A DNA stretch of 64,000 nt from Cadophora sp. MPI-SDFR-AT-0126 (lineage: Eukaryota > Ascomycota > Leotiomycetes > Helotiales > Ploettnerulaceae), in the NCBI GenBank assembly GCA_020747065.1, contig JAGMVK010000002.1, positions 3,782,001 to 3,846,000 of the forward strand, in the 5' to 3' direction. The position numbers were made by a program, and so were the translations under genes. How positions within the stretch are numbered: position 1 is the stretch's first letter; the number at the start of each line of letters is the position of its first letter. Positions 1 to 11,600 of the stretch are shown here, in pieces. The notes beneath the pieces are model-generated. The model saw nothing but the letters and a program-made list of their open reading frames with translations, did not search any database and was not told the DNA's origin.

Positions 1-439
1 ATCAACAAGTCCACCTCTTCAAGTGTCTCAGGAGGTACCAATACTATCTCCGGAGGCTTCTGGCACTTCAATTCAGTTGTCTACTCTAAGAGCTAGAAAA
101 GATATCTACTTACAGATACGTACCTTGGCGACGGGATCACATGATCAACTTCTAACGCAACGCTTGCTTTTTAGGAAGATTGTAAAGGGAATTGACGAAA
201 AGGACTACGAATTAGGGAAGGCAAATTTGAGGATTAGAGAGTTGGAAGAGCGATTAGAGCAGTTGAGGCCGAAGAAGAGGAGGAAAGTCCAAACTAGTCC
301 AAATTCCAAGTTTGTGACAACACGTGCTATTCGGGAGGCTCAAATCGCTGTTGGAGATCGTCCGATTGTACCTGTAGAATCAGAATCAGAAGGAGATTCA
401 GATTCTACAGTTTCATGTATAGAAGTTAAGGCAATATAA
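1..439 (+). CDS. C-terminal end of a pogo/Fot1-type transposase (partial at left edge)
   Basis: The reading frame is open from the left edge (frame beginning at base 2) to the TAA at 437-439. An initiator cannot be seen, because the true start lies outside the window. The protein ends with a predicted coiled-coil stretch rich in Glu, Leu and Arg, then a basic cluster (PKKRRKV), then an acidic Ser/Glu tail. That order is familiar from the C-terminus of fungal pogo/Fot1 (Tc1-mariner superfamily) DDE transposases, which cut and paste DNA at TA sites in the nucleus. No DDE residues are present in this part. The frame ends just before short GC-rich repeats that may be the element's terminus. A nuclear coiled-coil protein of another kind is possible. 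Confidence 0.5.
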   Translation, partial: STSPPLQVSQEVPILSPEASGTSIQLSTLRARKDIYLQIRTLATGSHDQLLTQRLLFRKIVKGIDEKDYELGKANLRIRELEERLEQLRPKKRRKVQTSPNSKFVTTRAIREAQIAVGDRPIVPVESESEGDSDSTVSCIEVKAI

Positions 440-480
440 AGTTATTAAGTCTTGAATATGAAGTGCTGGAATTAAGCGAG

Positions 481-508
481 GTGGGCGGAAGGCAGGGGTG
501 GGCGGAAG
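481..508. repeat. Two copies of an 11-bp GC-rich motif at the pogo/hAT junction
   Basis: GTGGGCGGAAG occurs at 481-491 and 498-508, followed by a run of G. It lies between the stop of the pogo-type frame and the point where the hAT frame on the other strand breaks off. It may be the terminal repeat of the pogo-type element, but the other end is outside the window. Confidence 0.45.
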
Positions 509-515
509 GGGGGGG

Positions 516-2237
516 TCAGACGTTATTTTGCAGGGATGGCATCTCATGCGATACCTTCAAAGTCAGCGCTTTGAAGGGCTCAAGAACTAGTCTGATCTGG
601 GCCAAAATAACCCATTCAGCTTCGGTTGGAAGGAGTGTTTTGATCGCAGGCTGTTGCTGACAAAACAGAGTGTATTCGTCTCTTAAATCGCACGCCATAT
701 CTGCCATATCGTAGCCACCATTCCAGCGAGTACCGCAGTCGTATTTTGGCTCTCGCGCCGCCGCTCGGGGGCTAACGGCATCCCAAGCCTGGCCACGTAG
801 AGTGCTTCGAAGAATCCAAATATTGATCAGACGAATCTTGGCCAGAACTCCTCTGCCAGGAAGTGATGGGATATTCTTCACCCTTTTGTTGTCGAGGTCG
901 TCAAGGAGAGCTTTAGCTTCTTTTGCAGTGCTAGATTTCAACTCCTTCAAGATATCGTCGCAGATGAGGTTAGTGACGTGGGCAAGACAGCGTATAAAAG
1001 ACTTCCTGCCGTGAAATCGCATTCGAGGCCGAATTGAAGAATTTGCTAGAGGGTCGTCGCTGTACGATTCAGAGAGGCCCTTGTACAAAGCATGGCAGAG
1101 AGTACCATTATTGCCAGCGTTATCCCCAGTAATTGCAAGAAGCTTTTGCTCAATACCAAGCTCCTTTAGCAGATCTCGAACGACAACAGCCACGTTCTCA
1201 CCCGAGTGCTCTCCTTTCAGCTCAATAAACTCAAGAACTTCTTGCCTCTCTACAAAATCGTTCGCAACCCAATGACCAATGACTGCAAAGATCGGCTTGC
1301 GATTTGGACTCGTCCAAATATCCACGGACAGAGAGATCGTCGTACAATACTGAAGCTCGAGATTCAACAGAGCACGGCGAGATTGGAAGTCCTTCATGAT
1401 GTGCTTTCTGAGGGTCTGGGGATTCGAGTATGGGGATCTAGCGCCTTGAGAAGTAAACATGGCCTGCCACTCTGGTGATGCAACCGTCATAAAAGGCTGT
1501 CGATGAACCACAATGTATTGTCGCATTGCTTCCTCGGGAGAGAGCTTCTCTTCCATGCCCCAAGATAGTGTGGATTGGCTACCGCGAACGAGTGATTCGG
1601 ACAGCCCTTCAACTCCAAGTCGGTGCCTCTCAGCGTTGTACTTATGGCTGGCCCACAAGTGGGAGATTTGGCCAGAGGTGACGCCTTCACGACGTGACTC
1701 GTAAATAGTGTGAGGTTTGCTCGGGTGGCAAAGTCGGCAGGTCCACTTCATCTCATTTACTAAATGGCCTTTCTTGTTCCTGTATTGACGACCAGGGACA
1801 ACCTCAGCCTCGTTGTAGTATTTGTAGACCCAACTCGACTTCCTAGAGCTTTCGCGTGGTTTCTTGTCCTTCCTTGCATAGTACAGAGCAAATCGCTTAC
1901 GGTTCTCTTCTTGGGTAAGCTCCGGGTCAATTTTTGGAGTTTCAGTATCAACCATGATAGTATCTTCGTCTTCTTCGTTATATTCACCGCCGTCAGCATC
2001 GTCAGCGCTGTAGAGGTCGTCCAAGGCAGACGTGGAGGCAGAGTCTGTGCTAGTAGCTTGCCCATTTCGAGGAGGGTTCTGAGGGTTGACCTCACGACGC
2101 TGAAGATTGTTATAATTTGATGGCCGAAGAGTATTTCGACCAGAACGATTGAATAAAGGGTATGCGGGAGGAGAAAGGACAGGCCTATGTATGATTATTA
2201 TTAATATTAGCCTGAAAGCAATGTGGTTAACATACAT
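516..2237 (-). pseudogene. hAT-superfamily transposase, C-terminus missing
   Basis: A 573-residue frame without internal stops. It carries a BED-type zinc finger at about residues 165-200 (WTCRLC, then HLWASHKYN). The RNase-H-like hAT core follows: SVDIWTSP with the first catalytic Asp near 306, GDNAGNN with the second near 372, and RCLAHVTNLI near 416-425. The GTRWNGGY motif comes before the end. The C-terminal hATC dimerisation region with the last acidic residue is absent: the frame stops at SLQNNV exactly where GC-rich repeat sequence begins. The likeliest reading is that the pogo-type element inserted into the 3' part. Residues 1-20 may be upstream or intronic sequence. Unlike the other old elements here, it has no TAA/TAG interruptions. 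It cannot be active as it stands. Confidence 0.8.
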
Positions 2238-3004
2238 ATTAATGGTGTAGAGGCTGCAGGTTTTGAGTGTACGAGCATCCGTCGAGTTTTCGGGAATTGA
2301 TTATATAATAAGGAAATAATGACCGACGACCTGATAATAGGGAATTCTTCATAAAACTTCAGAGTGGTAATAGAAGCTTGATTGGAGTCAATTCAGTTGA
2401 GAATTGATAGAGTTGAAAGGTGTTATAAAGAAGGTGGGTGAAGGGGGATTCGGCTTTTTAAGCGCTATCGTCGCGTTTTAGGACAATCAAAACAATATGT
2501 CAAACCCCTACATCAGTACTTCAACAATCAAATAAAGCATTAGGGAGACGTGATTCTCGCGTTTTAATACGAATTCTTTCCTCGATCCGAATCTGAGATA
2601 ATATCGTAGACTTTTTATTGTGGAAGTAAGTAATATCTAAAATATCAGAATGCTGTCTGAAAGATAGTGCGATTATTTGATATTGTAGTTGATGATATAT
2701 AAAATTTAAAAATAAAAATTATCTAAATGACATAAATTTTATATCAACAGAACTGCCTGAGACAGTAGATTAGGTAAACAGTGTCAAATCAATAATATAT
2801 TAAGTATGTTGTTTACAAATAAGAAATATTAATTCGGATAGCGGGGCAAAATACTACCCCGCGATGATGGTGGAACCTCCTTTACCCACATTTTACTGCT
2901 ACACTTGATCGGGATGCTATTAGGCCGATTTTTCATTGAAAAAATGAATGAACAGTGAAAATGGTCTGTATTTTGTTCAACTGTAAAGAGTATATTTTCA
3001 AGTT
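2238..3004. other. AT-rich gene-free stretch left of the LINE relic
   Basis: No convincing exon was found. The sequence is AT-rich in its middle (about 2640-2830) and holds a small hairpin at about 2839-2860 (GCGGGG ... CCCCGC with a 10-base loop). It probably contains the 5' end of the hAT relic, but I could not define a terminal inverted repeat. Confidence 0.4.
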
Positions 3005-5290
3005 GTGTTGAATGAAGTCAAAAATGGGGTGGTTTTTGTTCATTATATTCAAATATTTCCCCGTTACCCAGAGAGTATGTGGAAGCTGGCAAGATGGGCA
3101 AAAACCCGGGGGGAAGTGGCACCGATAACTACTCCGATATTGAAAGACCCAGTAATAAACATTGAGCACACGGAGCCGCAAGACAAGGCAATACTTCTAA
3201 AGGCAACCCTCTTCCCCACACCCCCAGAACCAGACCTCCAGGATATCCACGGCACCGAATACCTAGATCAGATCCTATTTCCGGTTATTACTGAGAGAGA
3301 GGTACTCCAAGCGATTGCTTCTACGCCCCCAAAGAAAGCACCAGGACCAGACGGTATTATCAGCCGAGTCCTCTATATCCTCGCCGCCTAGCTAGCCTCA
3401 CATCTCACAAGGATATATAACTGGAGCCTACGGCTAGGGTACTGCCCGGCACACTTTCGACAGTCCACTACTATCGTCCTGAGGAAGCCAGGCAAGGATG
3501 ACTACACTACCCCCAAGGCGTATCGCCCGATAGCCCTGCTAAATACAATTGGCAAACTCATGGACTCGATCATCGCAAGAAGAATTAGCTACGTAACCGA
3601 GGCGCATCAGCTGCTGCCAAACACACACATCGGAGGACGTAAGGGAAGATCGGTAGACCATGCACTACATACTATTATCGAGAAAATATATGAGGCCTGG
3701 AACTCGCCCGAACTACAGGTGGCAAGCCTCCTCCTGCTTGACGTCTCTGGTGCCTTCGACAATGTCTCGCACGCTAGACTACTCCATAACCTCCGCAAAA
3801 GAAGGATAGACGAAAGAACGGTCACGTGGATTGCCAGTTTCCTCACAGACAGAAGCACAGTTATTAGTTTCGACGCGTTCAAATCAGAGGTATACCGGAC
3901 GACGACTGGCATCCCCCAAGGATCGCCGCTATCGCCCATCCTATACCTGTATTACAACGCCGACCTGATAGAAGCCTGCAACCAAGAACCGAACACTATT
4001 GCCATAGGCTATATCGATGACGTCGCAATTCTGCGCTGGGGATCCTCTATAGAAGAGACCTGTAATGGACTGGAAACGACTATGCAACGAGTAACTGCAT
4101 GGGCAAAGAGGCATGCTTCCGTATTCGCCCCAAGCAAGTTCCAGCTTACTCACCACATAAGGAGGCGCCTAATAGCAGACGTTGATCGCTAAATACAGGT
4201 GGGACAGATAGTAATACACCCATCTGCAAGCAGTAAATACCTCGGGGTTACGCTTGATCCAGCACTAAACTGGAAACAGCACATCCAAAACCTTACAGGC
4301 AAAATCTCGAAGTCTATTGGGGCACTGGTAAGTCTGGCGGGCTCTACTTGGGGTGCAGGAGTTACTGAACTTAGGAAGATCTACCAAGCAGTTGTTATCC
4401 CCTAGATGATGTACGGCTGCTCTGTATGGTCTGTTGCCCACGAGCACGGAGAAAGGTACACAAAACAAACCATTGATTCACTTAAATCACACCAAGTAAA
4501 AGCGTCCAGAATCATTGGGGGAGCATACAAGGCAACGTTAGGCCCGGCCCTGGATATAGAGCTCCACCTCCTTCTAGTGGAACACCAGATTTGGAAGATA
4601 AGCGCCGAGACGGTCAGCAGGATTATCTCTTCAGCTAGAATGCCAGCCCTGGCGGGCTTCTAACTCCTCAGGACCGCGAGGAGCCGATGGAGAAAGGAAC
4701 TATACCTGAGTCCTCTGGAACATATATACAGGCGTCTTCGTCAGCAACGCGGAGCGTCTATTGAGGACCAAGAGATTATCCCACCGTTCCTTGTACCACC
4801 GTGGTGGCAAGGACCGATCGTAAGGATCGTATCATGTCCAGAAGCAGCCAGGACCCAATATAAAGAGTCCTTTAAGTACCCCTTAAATAGCTTCTTCGTC
4901 TACACTGACGGCAGCGGGATTGATAACTACGTTGGGGCTGCAGCAGTATCACCCCTGACTAGATGCACAAAACTGGCGCATATGGGGGACCAGTGAAACC
5001 TCAACTGTATATGCCGCGGAACTACAGGGCATTAGGTTGGCCCTTTAAATTGCAGAAGAAGACGCGGAGAGAGGGAACAAGAGAGACAGGCTGATCATCT
5101 TCATAGACAACTAAGCAGCTATCCGGACATTTCAGAAACCAACTGGCAGCTGCGCCAGCTTTGTAAGAGCATTATTCCAGGCCACAATGTCCGTGTGCTC
5201 CGTTGCTTGATCTGAGCCTGAATTCGCCAAGGCCAATGGAGATCGATCAACTGGCGGGACATTTAAAAAAGCGAAATTGCGAGCTCCAGC
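3005..5290 (+). pseudogene. Non-LTR retrotransposon (Tad1/I-like LINE) relic with RT and RNase H
   Basis: One frame can be followed from 3005 to about 4990 through stops at 3389 (TAG), 4190 (TAA), 4403 (TAG) and 4661 (TAA). It holds a reverse transcriptase with KAPGPDGI, PKAYRPIALLNTIGK, LLDVSGAFDNV, GIPQGSPLSP and the catalytic YIDD near 4011. After a spacer comes an RNase H start (VYTDGSG near 4900). One extra G near 4987 then shifts the frame, and the RNase H continues (ETSTVYAAELQGIRLAL, then FIDN) with two more TAA codons. Each interrupted codon sits where Gln is plausible, for example the FIDN*AAIRTF motif, as expected for CAR to TAR mutation. No endonuclease domain remains, so the copy is 5'-truncated. 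No target duplication was recognised. Confidence 0.85.
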
Positions 5291-5461
5291 TTGGTAGAGC
5301 TCTTCGACGAGGCCGCGATAGACAGCGAAGACTGCATTGTTTATGTTGAATTTGTCAGTACTGCAAGCCCTGGATCGAGACTGGGTATATAGTCTGCGAT
5401 CCCCTCCTGTATTCTAGAATAACAAGAACTTGATGGTCAACCAATCAGAGCACCAAAAACA

Positions 5462-6041
5462 TCAGTTTATCGCCATGTTGTTCTTCCACCACGAATTCCC
5501 TACATCATTGATCCCATCAAAGATAGCAAATAGTGTGTCGCTGGGGCTCCATGTTGCCACCGGATCCTGGGCAGCGTAGGCTGGAAACCATTTATTCTCG
5601 ATTTGCTGCGCCACCGAAGATACTGTTGGCAGATACGGTGCCACGAGCGCTGAGTTGATGGTAGCTCCCCCGTATGCCAGGTTGTAGGGAAGAACAGTAG
5701 AAGCGTTGTATTTGACAGTCAAATAGTCGACCCAATTCGGGCCATTGGCGGCCGTATGTCCGTAATATGCTGGATTTCCTAGCGGATTCGTTGGAGTTGG
5801 TTGGGTGAGACTGACATTGAAGCCTGTTGTGGTGTACGAATCTCCACTGCCATCGCATGAGCTTGTGATGAAGTTGACGGAGTCAGGAACTATCAACTCA
5901 CAAGATGAAAGCATGCTTAATACCGCTCCATCCCGGCCACGCAGAAGTAGCGGGGCAGACTCCTTTGTGGATTGCTGTGGCTTGAGAGCTAGACGAAAGG
6001 GAAAGAGCAACCGCAATAACTGGCAGCAAAGAAGGAATCAT
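5462..6041 (-). pseudogene. Secreted GDSL/CE16-type acetylesterase, 3' part missing
   Basis: The real start is the ATG at 6041-6039, not the longer overlapping frame. Exon 1 (6041-5902) encodes a signal peptide (MIPSLLPVIAVALSLSSSS...) and the mature N-terminus. A 55-bp intron follows (5901-5847, GTGAGT...GCAG). Exon 2 restores the family block I, FIFGDSYTTTGF, with the nucleophile Ser. Further family motifs are NLAYGGATI and DGINDVGNSWW (block III-like). The family removes acetyl groups from plant-cell-wall sugars outside the cell and usually has about 330-360 residues. Here the protein ends after about 210, without the C-terminal block carrying the catalytic Asp and His. Truncation next to the LINE relic suggests a rearrangement. 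It is very unlikely to be a working enzyme. Confidence 0.8.
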
Positions 6042-7044
6042 GGTAGCTGTGAGAAATAAGACGGTGACTACCCGTTTCGAAGCGAGTTGAATTGCAGAAA
6101 TTCAAGCTTTCGCATTAAGTGACGCACGAAAAAAAGGAAAGAAACAGCAAGAGATGACGGAGAAACTATCATCATATACAATCGGATGAAACTAAACGTA
6201 CATAAAAATGGGTTGTTTCTTGCCGGTACCTGAGGGGCAAATAGATTGAAAATGCTTCGCCTGCACTCACGCACCAGGATGGGTGGACCAGTGATTCGAA
6301 GCGGAGGGTGTGGTTCCGTGGTGGAGAATGGATTTAGCTTTTGGGGATACTATGCGGGGAAATCGATTATCCGCGAGTAGATGAGATGCTCCAATCGCGT
6401 CTGCATTCTTGAGTAGGCATTGCGGAGAAGAGAGGCGCGTTGACAGGAAAGGCGGTCGTGGCGTTGTGAACGACGTTACAACGGAGTCTCGGATCGTCTG
6501 AAGCGCGGCTTCTCCACAGAATTGTTCTGCTGCTTTGCATGCTGTGTCTGGACGGTGTTGAAATGTCTCATCCAATGGGAATTTTCCGGGGAATATTGAT
6601 GTGGAAGCTCAAGTGATGTTGTGCAGAAGGTGGATCGTGGCTGGAAATTGCACCGGGTTTCGGCAAGCAAAAACAATGCTCTGGCCAACCGAACAAGTTC
6701 CATGACCATCGTCTACTTCTCGAGTCCCCTCCTTTCTGCGTCATAGTCACGACGTGCATATGGAGACGCTAGCATAAGAGACTCAGTGGTTTGATACGTG
6801 GAAGAACAAGTTACTGGCAGTCCTGCTTTAGAAACGGTCTGCCTCCGAGGTTCCATTGGTCCGAGGGTGAAGGCTTGAAGCTTCAAGCCTTAACGTTATC
6901 AAAATACCTGACGTCTCAAGCTTCGATTGTATTCTTTCAAGGGTTTTTCATTTTGATGTTCAAAAGAAGGTCAATCAACCAAGCAGTCTTCCAGACAACA
7001 TGCCCTCAACATTCTCTCTGACAGAAAGTCCCTCCATCCACTCT
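6042..7044. other. Gene-free stretch between the esterase remnant and the ABM-like gene
   Basis: It should hold the promoter of the esterase and the 3' end of the downstream gene. Several short frames exist but none shows a recognisable domain, signal peptide or intron structure. Nothing else seen. Confidence 0.4.
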
Positions 7045-7720
7045 TCACTTCACAAATTTCGTCAAAACAACATGATGCAGACTCACATCCCCCATATGAT
7101 TCTTCGCCTTCCCCATCGCCTCTTTCATCTTCTCACTCTCCATAGCCTTCTTATGCGCCACCGCACTCTCCCACCCGACAAGCGCGACCATCTCTCCTCC
7201 CGCCCCCTCCTTCCCCCCAATCACCCACCCATTCACTACGCCCTTCTGCACATCCAGCTTCTTCCCTTCCTCTCTGAACTCCGTAACCTTCTCCTCAAAA
7301 GTTTCTGGCACATTCTTGAACCGACATATCTCAACGACGGGAGCAGCGAGGACCTGGTCGAGTTCAGGAGAGGAGGGGATGTTGGATACCTCCGAGGCAC
7401 GAGTTGGGTCCGCTAGATTCTCTAACAGAGGAAGCAATGGTTTCAACGCCTTCGAAGTCGAGAATGCTTTATAGAGCTCGAGACTCTGCCATTCTACAAC
7501 GTTTCCATCAATACTTGTTGCGAGGGGTTGATGAGAGGAGAGAAAACGTACCAACTATAACGTCTAAAGTAGTCTGATCCTCGAGTTGCAGTCCCCAGTA
7601 CTGAGACAATCTACCCGGTACATCGGATGATATAGCTGCTAGTTTTAGCATTATGCTGTTGACATCCATGCCCTGCTTGACAGGCACGTGAACGATCTCT
7701 ACGACTCGTGCTTCGGCCAT
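7045..7720 (-). CDS. Dimeric alpha/beta-barrel (ABM-like) protein, 2 exons
   Basis: Exon 1 is 7720-7552, starting MAEARVVEIVHVPV. The intron is 7551-7494 (GTACGT...TGTAG, 58 bp) and exon 2 is 7493-7045, ending at TGA. The splice was chosen because it joins DVIV to EWQSLELYKAF in one frame. The product of about 205 residues has two halves, each with an 'E-hydrophobic strand ... W' pattern (IVEWQSLELYKAF and ALVGWESAVAHKKAM). This is the layout of two ferredoxin-like ABM modules, as in small fungal monooxygenase-like or stress-responsive proteins. No cofactor residues can be named, so the reaction is unknown. It is probably cytosolic, with no signal peptide. The frame is intact and the only apparently ordinary gene in the first 14 kb. 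Confidence 0.75.
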
Positions 7721-7931
7721 GTCTCTCAAATCCCTTCGAACGGGAATCACGAAATCGAAAGCTGAAAGTTCAAGAGCGAAGCACCAATATATATAAGAGA
7801 AGGAGTGCATGCTACGCCATACTCGATTTCTCGGCCCCGAGGTGGAGTGAAGTATAAGTGTTGATGTAGTAAGCTTTGCATCCTGCACTCTTGGATGATT
7901 CGCTGCTTCACTCTGGGCGGATTCCCATGGG

Positions 7932-8243
7932 CTAGATAATTCCCATGGATTTCCCGAATTTGCTGACGAAGGACGATCTTCGTTGTCCTCTGAGGCGAGT
8001 TTCCCCGGGCTCTCCGCGGCCGTGGTATCGTGCGCCTCCTTCAGGACGTTTTCTAGGCGTCCCTCGTTTCGTAGGAGGCGGCGCATTCTCAGCTTGTTCA
8101 AGCTCGGCGTCGTACCACTCTGAGACGCCCACCCACTCTATCATGTTAAAGATGGTTGCCTCTCTGGAACGAGCGTGGCCTGCTTCTAGCATGTTGATCC
8201 ACATGGAGGCTGACCAAGTTGTCGAGCTGCTTGCGATCCGCAT
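7932..8243 (-). CDS. Small uncertain ORF next to the tandem repeat
   Basis: A 103-residue frame beginning MRIASSSTTWSASMWINML, with a plausible helical part (EATIFNMIEWVGVSEWYDAEL) and a basic, Pro/Gly-rich tail. A second frame running to 7508 overlaps it and is acidic and Ser-rich. The two could be exons or a frameshifted gene whose upstream part was lost to the 105-bp repeats. I do not recognise a family. It lies upstream of the ABM-like gene on the same strand and may simply be its promoter region. Confidence 0.2.
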   Translation of the reverse strand: MRIASSSTTWSASMWINMLEAGHARSREATIFNMIEWVGVSEWYDAELEQAENAPPPTKRGTPRKRPEGGARYHGRGEPGETRLRGQRRSSFVSKFGKSMGII

Positions 8244-8292
8244 GGAACTGCGTAAGCGTACTTTAAGATACGGGTACTGGTACGGGTTACGC

Positions 8293-8550
8293 GGGACTGT
8301 GAGACCGAGCTGAGCTAACCCCAGGTTATGCTGCAGCTTATAATTGGACTAAGGGGAAAGCCAATAATTTACTTAGATGCGTAAGCTTAGGGGGTACGGG
8401 ACTGTGAGACCGAGCTAAGCCAACGACATGTGATGCTGCAGCTTATAATTGGACTAAGGGGAAAGCCAATAATTTACTTAGATGCGTAAGCTTGGGGGGT
8501 ACGGGACTGTGAGACCGAGCTAAGCCAACGACATGTGATGCTGCAGCTTA
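8293..8550. repeat. 105-bp tandem repeat, about 2.5 copies
   Basis: The sequence GGGACTGTGAGACCGAGCT recurs at 8293, 8398 and 8503, giving a period of exactly 105 bp. Copies 1 and 2 are complete, and copy 3 stops after about 48 bp. Copies 2 and 3 are nearly identical, while copy 1 differs at several bases. A weaker partial match precedes copy 1. The block sits about 100 bp left of the hAT element. Confidence 0.85.
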
Positions 8551-8658
8551 ATTTACGATCCACCCAATCCCACTATCGCACTATAGCATAAGCATATAGC
8601 GCGGTGAGAGGGCTTTCAAAGGGACTTTCGATTGGATATCCGTAATGTCCAGGCTATT

Positions 8659-11600
8659 CAGGGCGGCCAATAGTTTGCCAGTTTGCAGTTTGTACGGCAG
8701 TTTAAACTAGATCGTACGAATATTATAAAAACGTAAAACGGACTAGATAAGGATATATTATAACTAGTTTTAACTGAACTAGTCCAGTTTACGACGATGA
8801 AAACTGCAGTTTGTACTAGAAAACTAGTTGTTTCGGTAAATATCCGGGATTATATATAAACTACGCTTGAAAAGGATAAGCCCCTAAGCAAAATTTTATC
8901 GGTACTCACAAATGGAAAACATGAGGATATACTTTTGCTTTTTCTAGTATTAGCTCTACTACTACTATTGTGACGGCCTTGCCGTGGCAAAGCCTCTGGG
9001 CTGCCACTTGAGGCAGATGTCTAGGCAGCACCTCGTGACTCAACGCCTCGTGACTCAACGTCAGATGACTAGGCAGTATCCTTTGACTCTAGGCACGTGC
9101 TTACTGCCCCTTATGTATATAGGATCCCCTAGATCCTCCGTAGGCCTCTCTCCTTTCTTTCTTGGCTTTAGATCTTTGTCATTAGGAAGTCAATTAGATT
9201 AATCCTCCCTCAGTTTAGTTGCAGCCTTCCCAACTGCTAATATGTCTTCTCGATAGCTAAACGCTAAATCCAAGGTACTCCCACGCCTTCAGCAGTCACG
9301 CCTACCTTTCAACCACCTAAGCACACACACCTCACTACCGCCACGTTTTATATCCAGCTCCAGAAATAGCCCTACTCGGGGTTTATTGCCTACGGAGCCA
9401 CTTGCTGAACTCGACTCCGCTTTATTCAACGATCTCCTCTAAGGAATGGACAATTCTCAAGGCTCGGTACTAGCTCTTGATACCTAATCATAGTCCTAAA
9501 CTTCTTAATCCTCCAGGAAATCCAAAAGAAAGAGAACTTGTTGGGTTTTTCGTCATATGAAAGGTACGGAAGATATGCAAACATTATTCTTTAACTAGGA
9601 GGGTAGGGAGGTCTGGCGCTGCAGATACTGCGATAATAAGGAGTACGTTATTAGTGGAGGGACTCTGAATATTGAAAAGCACTTATGGGAGAAGCATACT
9701 ATTTTTGAGGAGGCTCCAATGGGGGCTAAGCTAAAGTCTCAGCAACTCTCTATTTAGGAGTCTTTGGCTTCTGTAGAAGCGAATCTAACAAAACGCCGAA
9801 AGCTAGCTCAGGAGACTCTTGATGAGAAGCTATTAGATGGCGGAACTGTTGAATCTCTCTTTGTTAAGTGGCTTGCATCAGACAACTAAGCACTTCGATT
9901 GGTAGATTGCCCCGAATTCCGCGTATTCCTGATATATCTGAATGCGAATATCAACGTACATCTCCCTAGCTCTTATACTACAGTTGGGGACTGGGTCCTC
10001 CGGCAGTACAATATCGAGAAGGAACGTATTCGCCAGCGGCTTCAGAGTTCTCGATCCAAGATCTACATCAGCTGTGATTTATGGACGTCACCTAACAGCT
10101 TAGCAATCCTTGGAGTTGTTGCTCACTACATTAGTGAGGATAATATCCTGGAACACTCAGTACTGGCTACGAAGGAGATTCAAGGTAAACATGACGGGGA
10201 GAACTTAGCACCGGTCATTATCTAAGTTTTAGAGGATTGGGGCATCCTCTCTAAATGTGGATTCTTTGTAATGGATAATGCTAGTAATAACGATACGATG
10301 CTCCGATAATTCTCTCGTATCTTACGGGAGAATCATGATATTAAGTACGATTATAAACTTCACCGGATCCGATGCTAAGGCTATATTATCAACCTTTCTG
10401 TACACTTATTTCTTTTTGTTACAGATTCCGAGAGCCTTGAAGACGACACCCTTACTGCGACTGAGCAGAAGGAGGCATTGAAGGTTATTGAGGAGTGGAG
10501 AAAGAAAGGCCCCCTTGGAATGCTTCATAACTTTATCGTTTACCTTCAAGCTAGCGTTTAAAGGATGCAAGACTTCCTACGTCTATCTAAAGGCCGTAGG
10601 CCAGCCCGAGATAATACAACTAGGTGGAGTTCTTGGGCGAGATGCTTAAAAGTTGCTACTTTAAATCCTGTTTATGAAGCTATTGTAGTATACTTTGAGG
10701 AATATGCAGACGAAGAATGTAAACTGGATAAGCTGTTAGATGAGGATTGGGAGCTTTTACGGTAAGTTGAGAAGTTCTTGGATTCTTTAGTATAAACAAC
10801 GAAGGCTTTGGAGTCTAATGCTGTTACCTTGGATAAGGTATTGCCGGCTATAGACTTTATCTTGAAGAGATTTGAGGAGGGTAAGGCTCAATTCGCAGAT
10901 CACCTATAGTTGAGTAAGATGTTTAACTCTGGGTGGAGTAAGATGAATAAATATTACGAGATGACAGAAGATACACCTGCTTATATAGTAGCTTTGGTGT
11001 TGAATCCTAAGTGGAAGTGGTCTTATATTTATAAGAACTGGGACAAGAAATGGCATGCTAAATTAAAGCAGCTGTTAGATGAGTTATGGGAGCTTTATAA
11101 GCCCCAGAGCGTTACGGTCCCTCTCTTATCAATGCCCAGAACTACGAATGAGTTTCTATTATTCCTTGAGGAACAGGAAGCTACGGAGCAAGCACTGGAA
11201 GATGAGCTTGCACACTACCTCTCACAGCCAAAGATTAGTGTTCATGATGCTCGTGCTTGGTGGATGGAGGAGACCCAGCAAAAGCTCTACCCTAATCTAA
11301 GCCAAATGGCACTTGATATTTTATCTATTCCTGCTATGTCAGCGGAGCCAGAGAGGCTTTTCTCAGCAACTAAGTTGATGATTACGGATCAAAGGAATTC
11401 GCTTGGCATGAGGATGATTGAGGCTCTGGCATGTCTAAAATCATGGTACAAGTTGAGGGATTGGGATAAGATTGAGAGGACGTTGTTTATTGGGCCTGTG
11501 GTGCTCCCTATGTATCCTACGGATGAAGATATTGAGGAAAAGGGGGGTGGTGTGGGACACATTAGGGTTTAGAAGCTAGGGCTAGGCAAAACTGCCAGTT

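Noticed and set aside
7000..7416. Plus-strand frame of 138 codons over the ABM-like gene
   Set aside because: A shadow of the minus-strand gene, which has a proper intron and conserved pattern.
9242..11572. Reassignment of TAA/TAG to Gln as the general code of this genome
   Set aside because: Intact host genes in the window end at TAA or TAG (NLR copy 2, acetoacetyl-CoA synthetase, the dienoyl-CoA-reductase-like SDR, the intact Zn2Cys6 gene), and piggyBac relic 2 has TAG at Trp sites, which recoding to Gln would not explain. RIP covers both.
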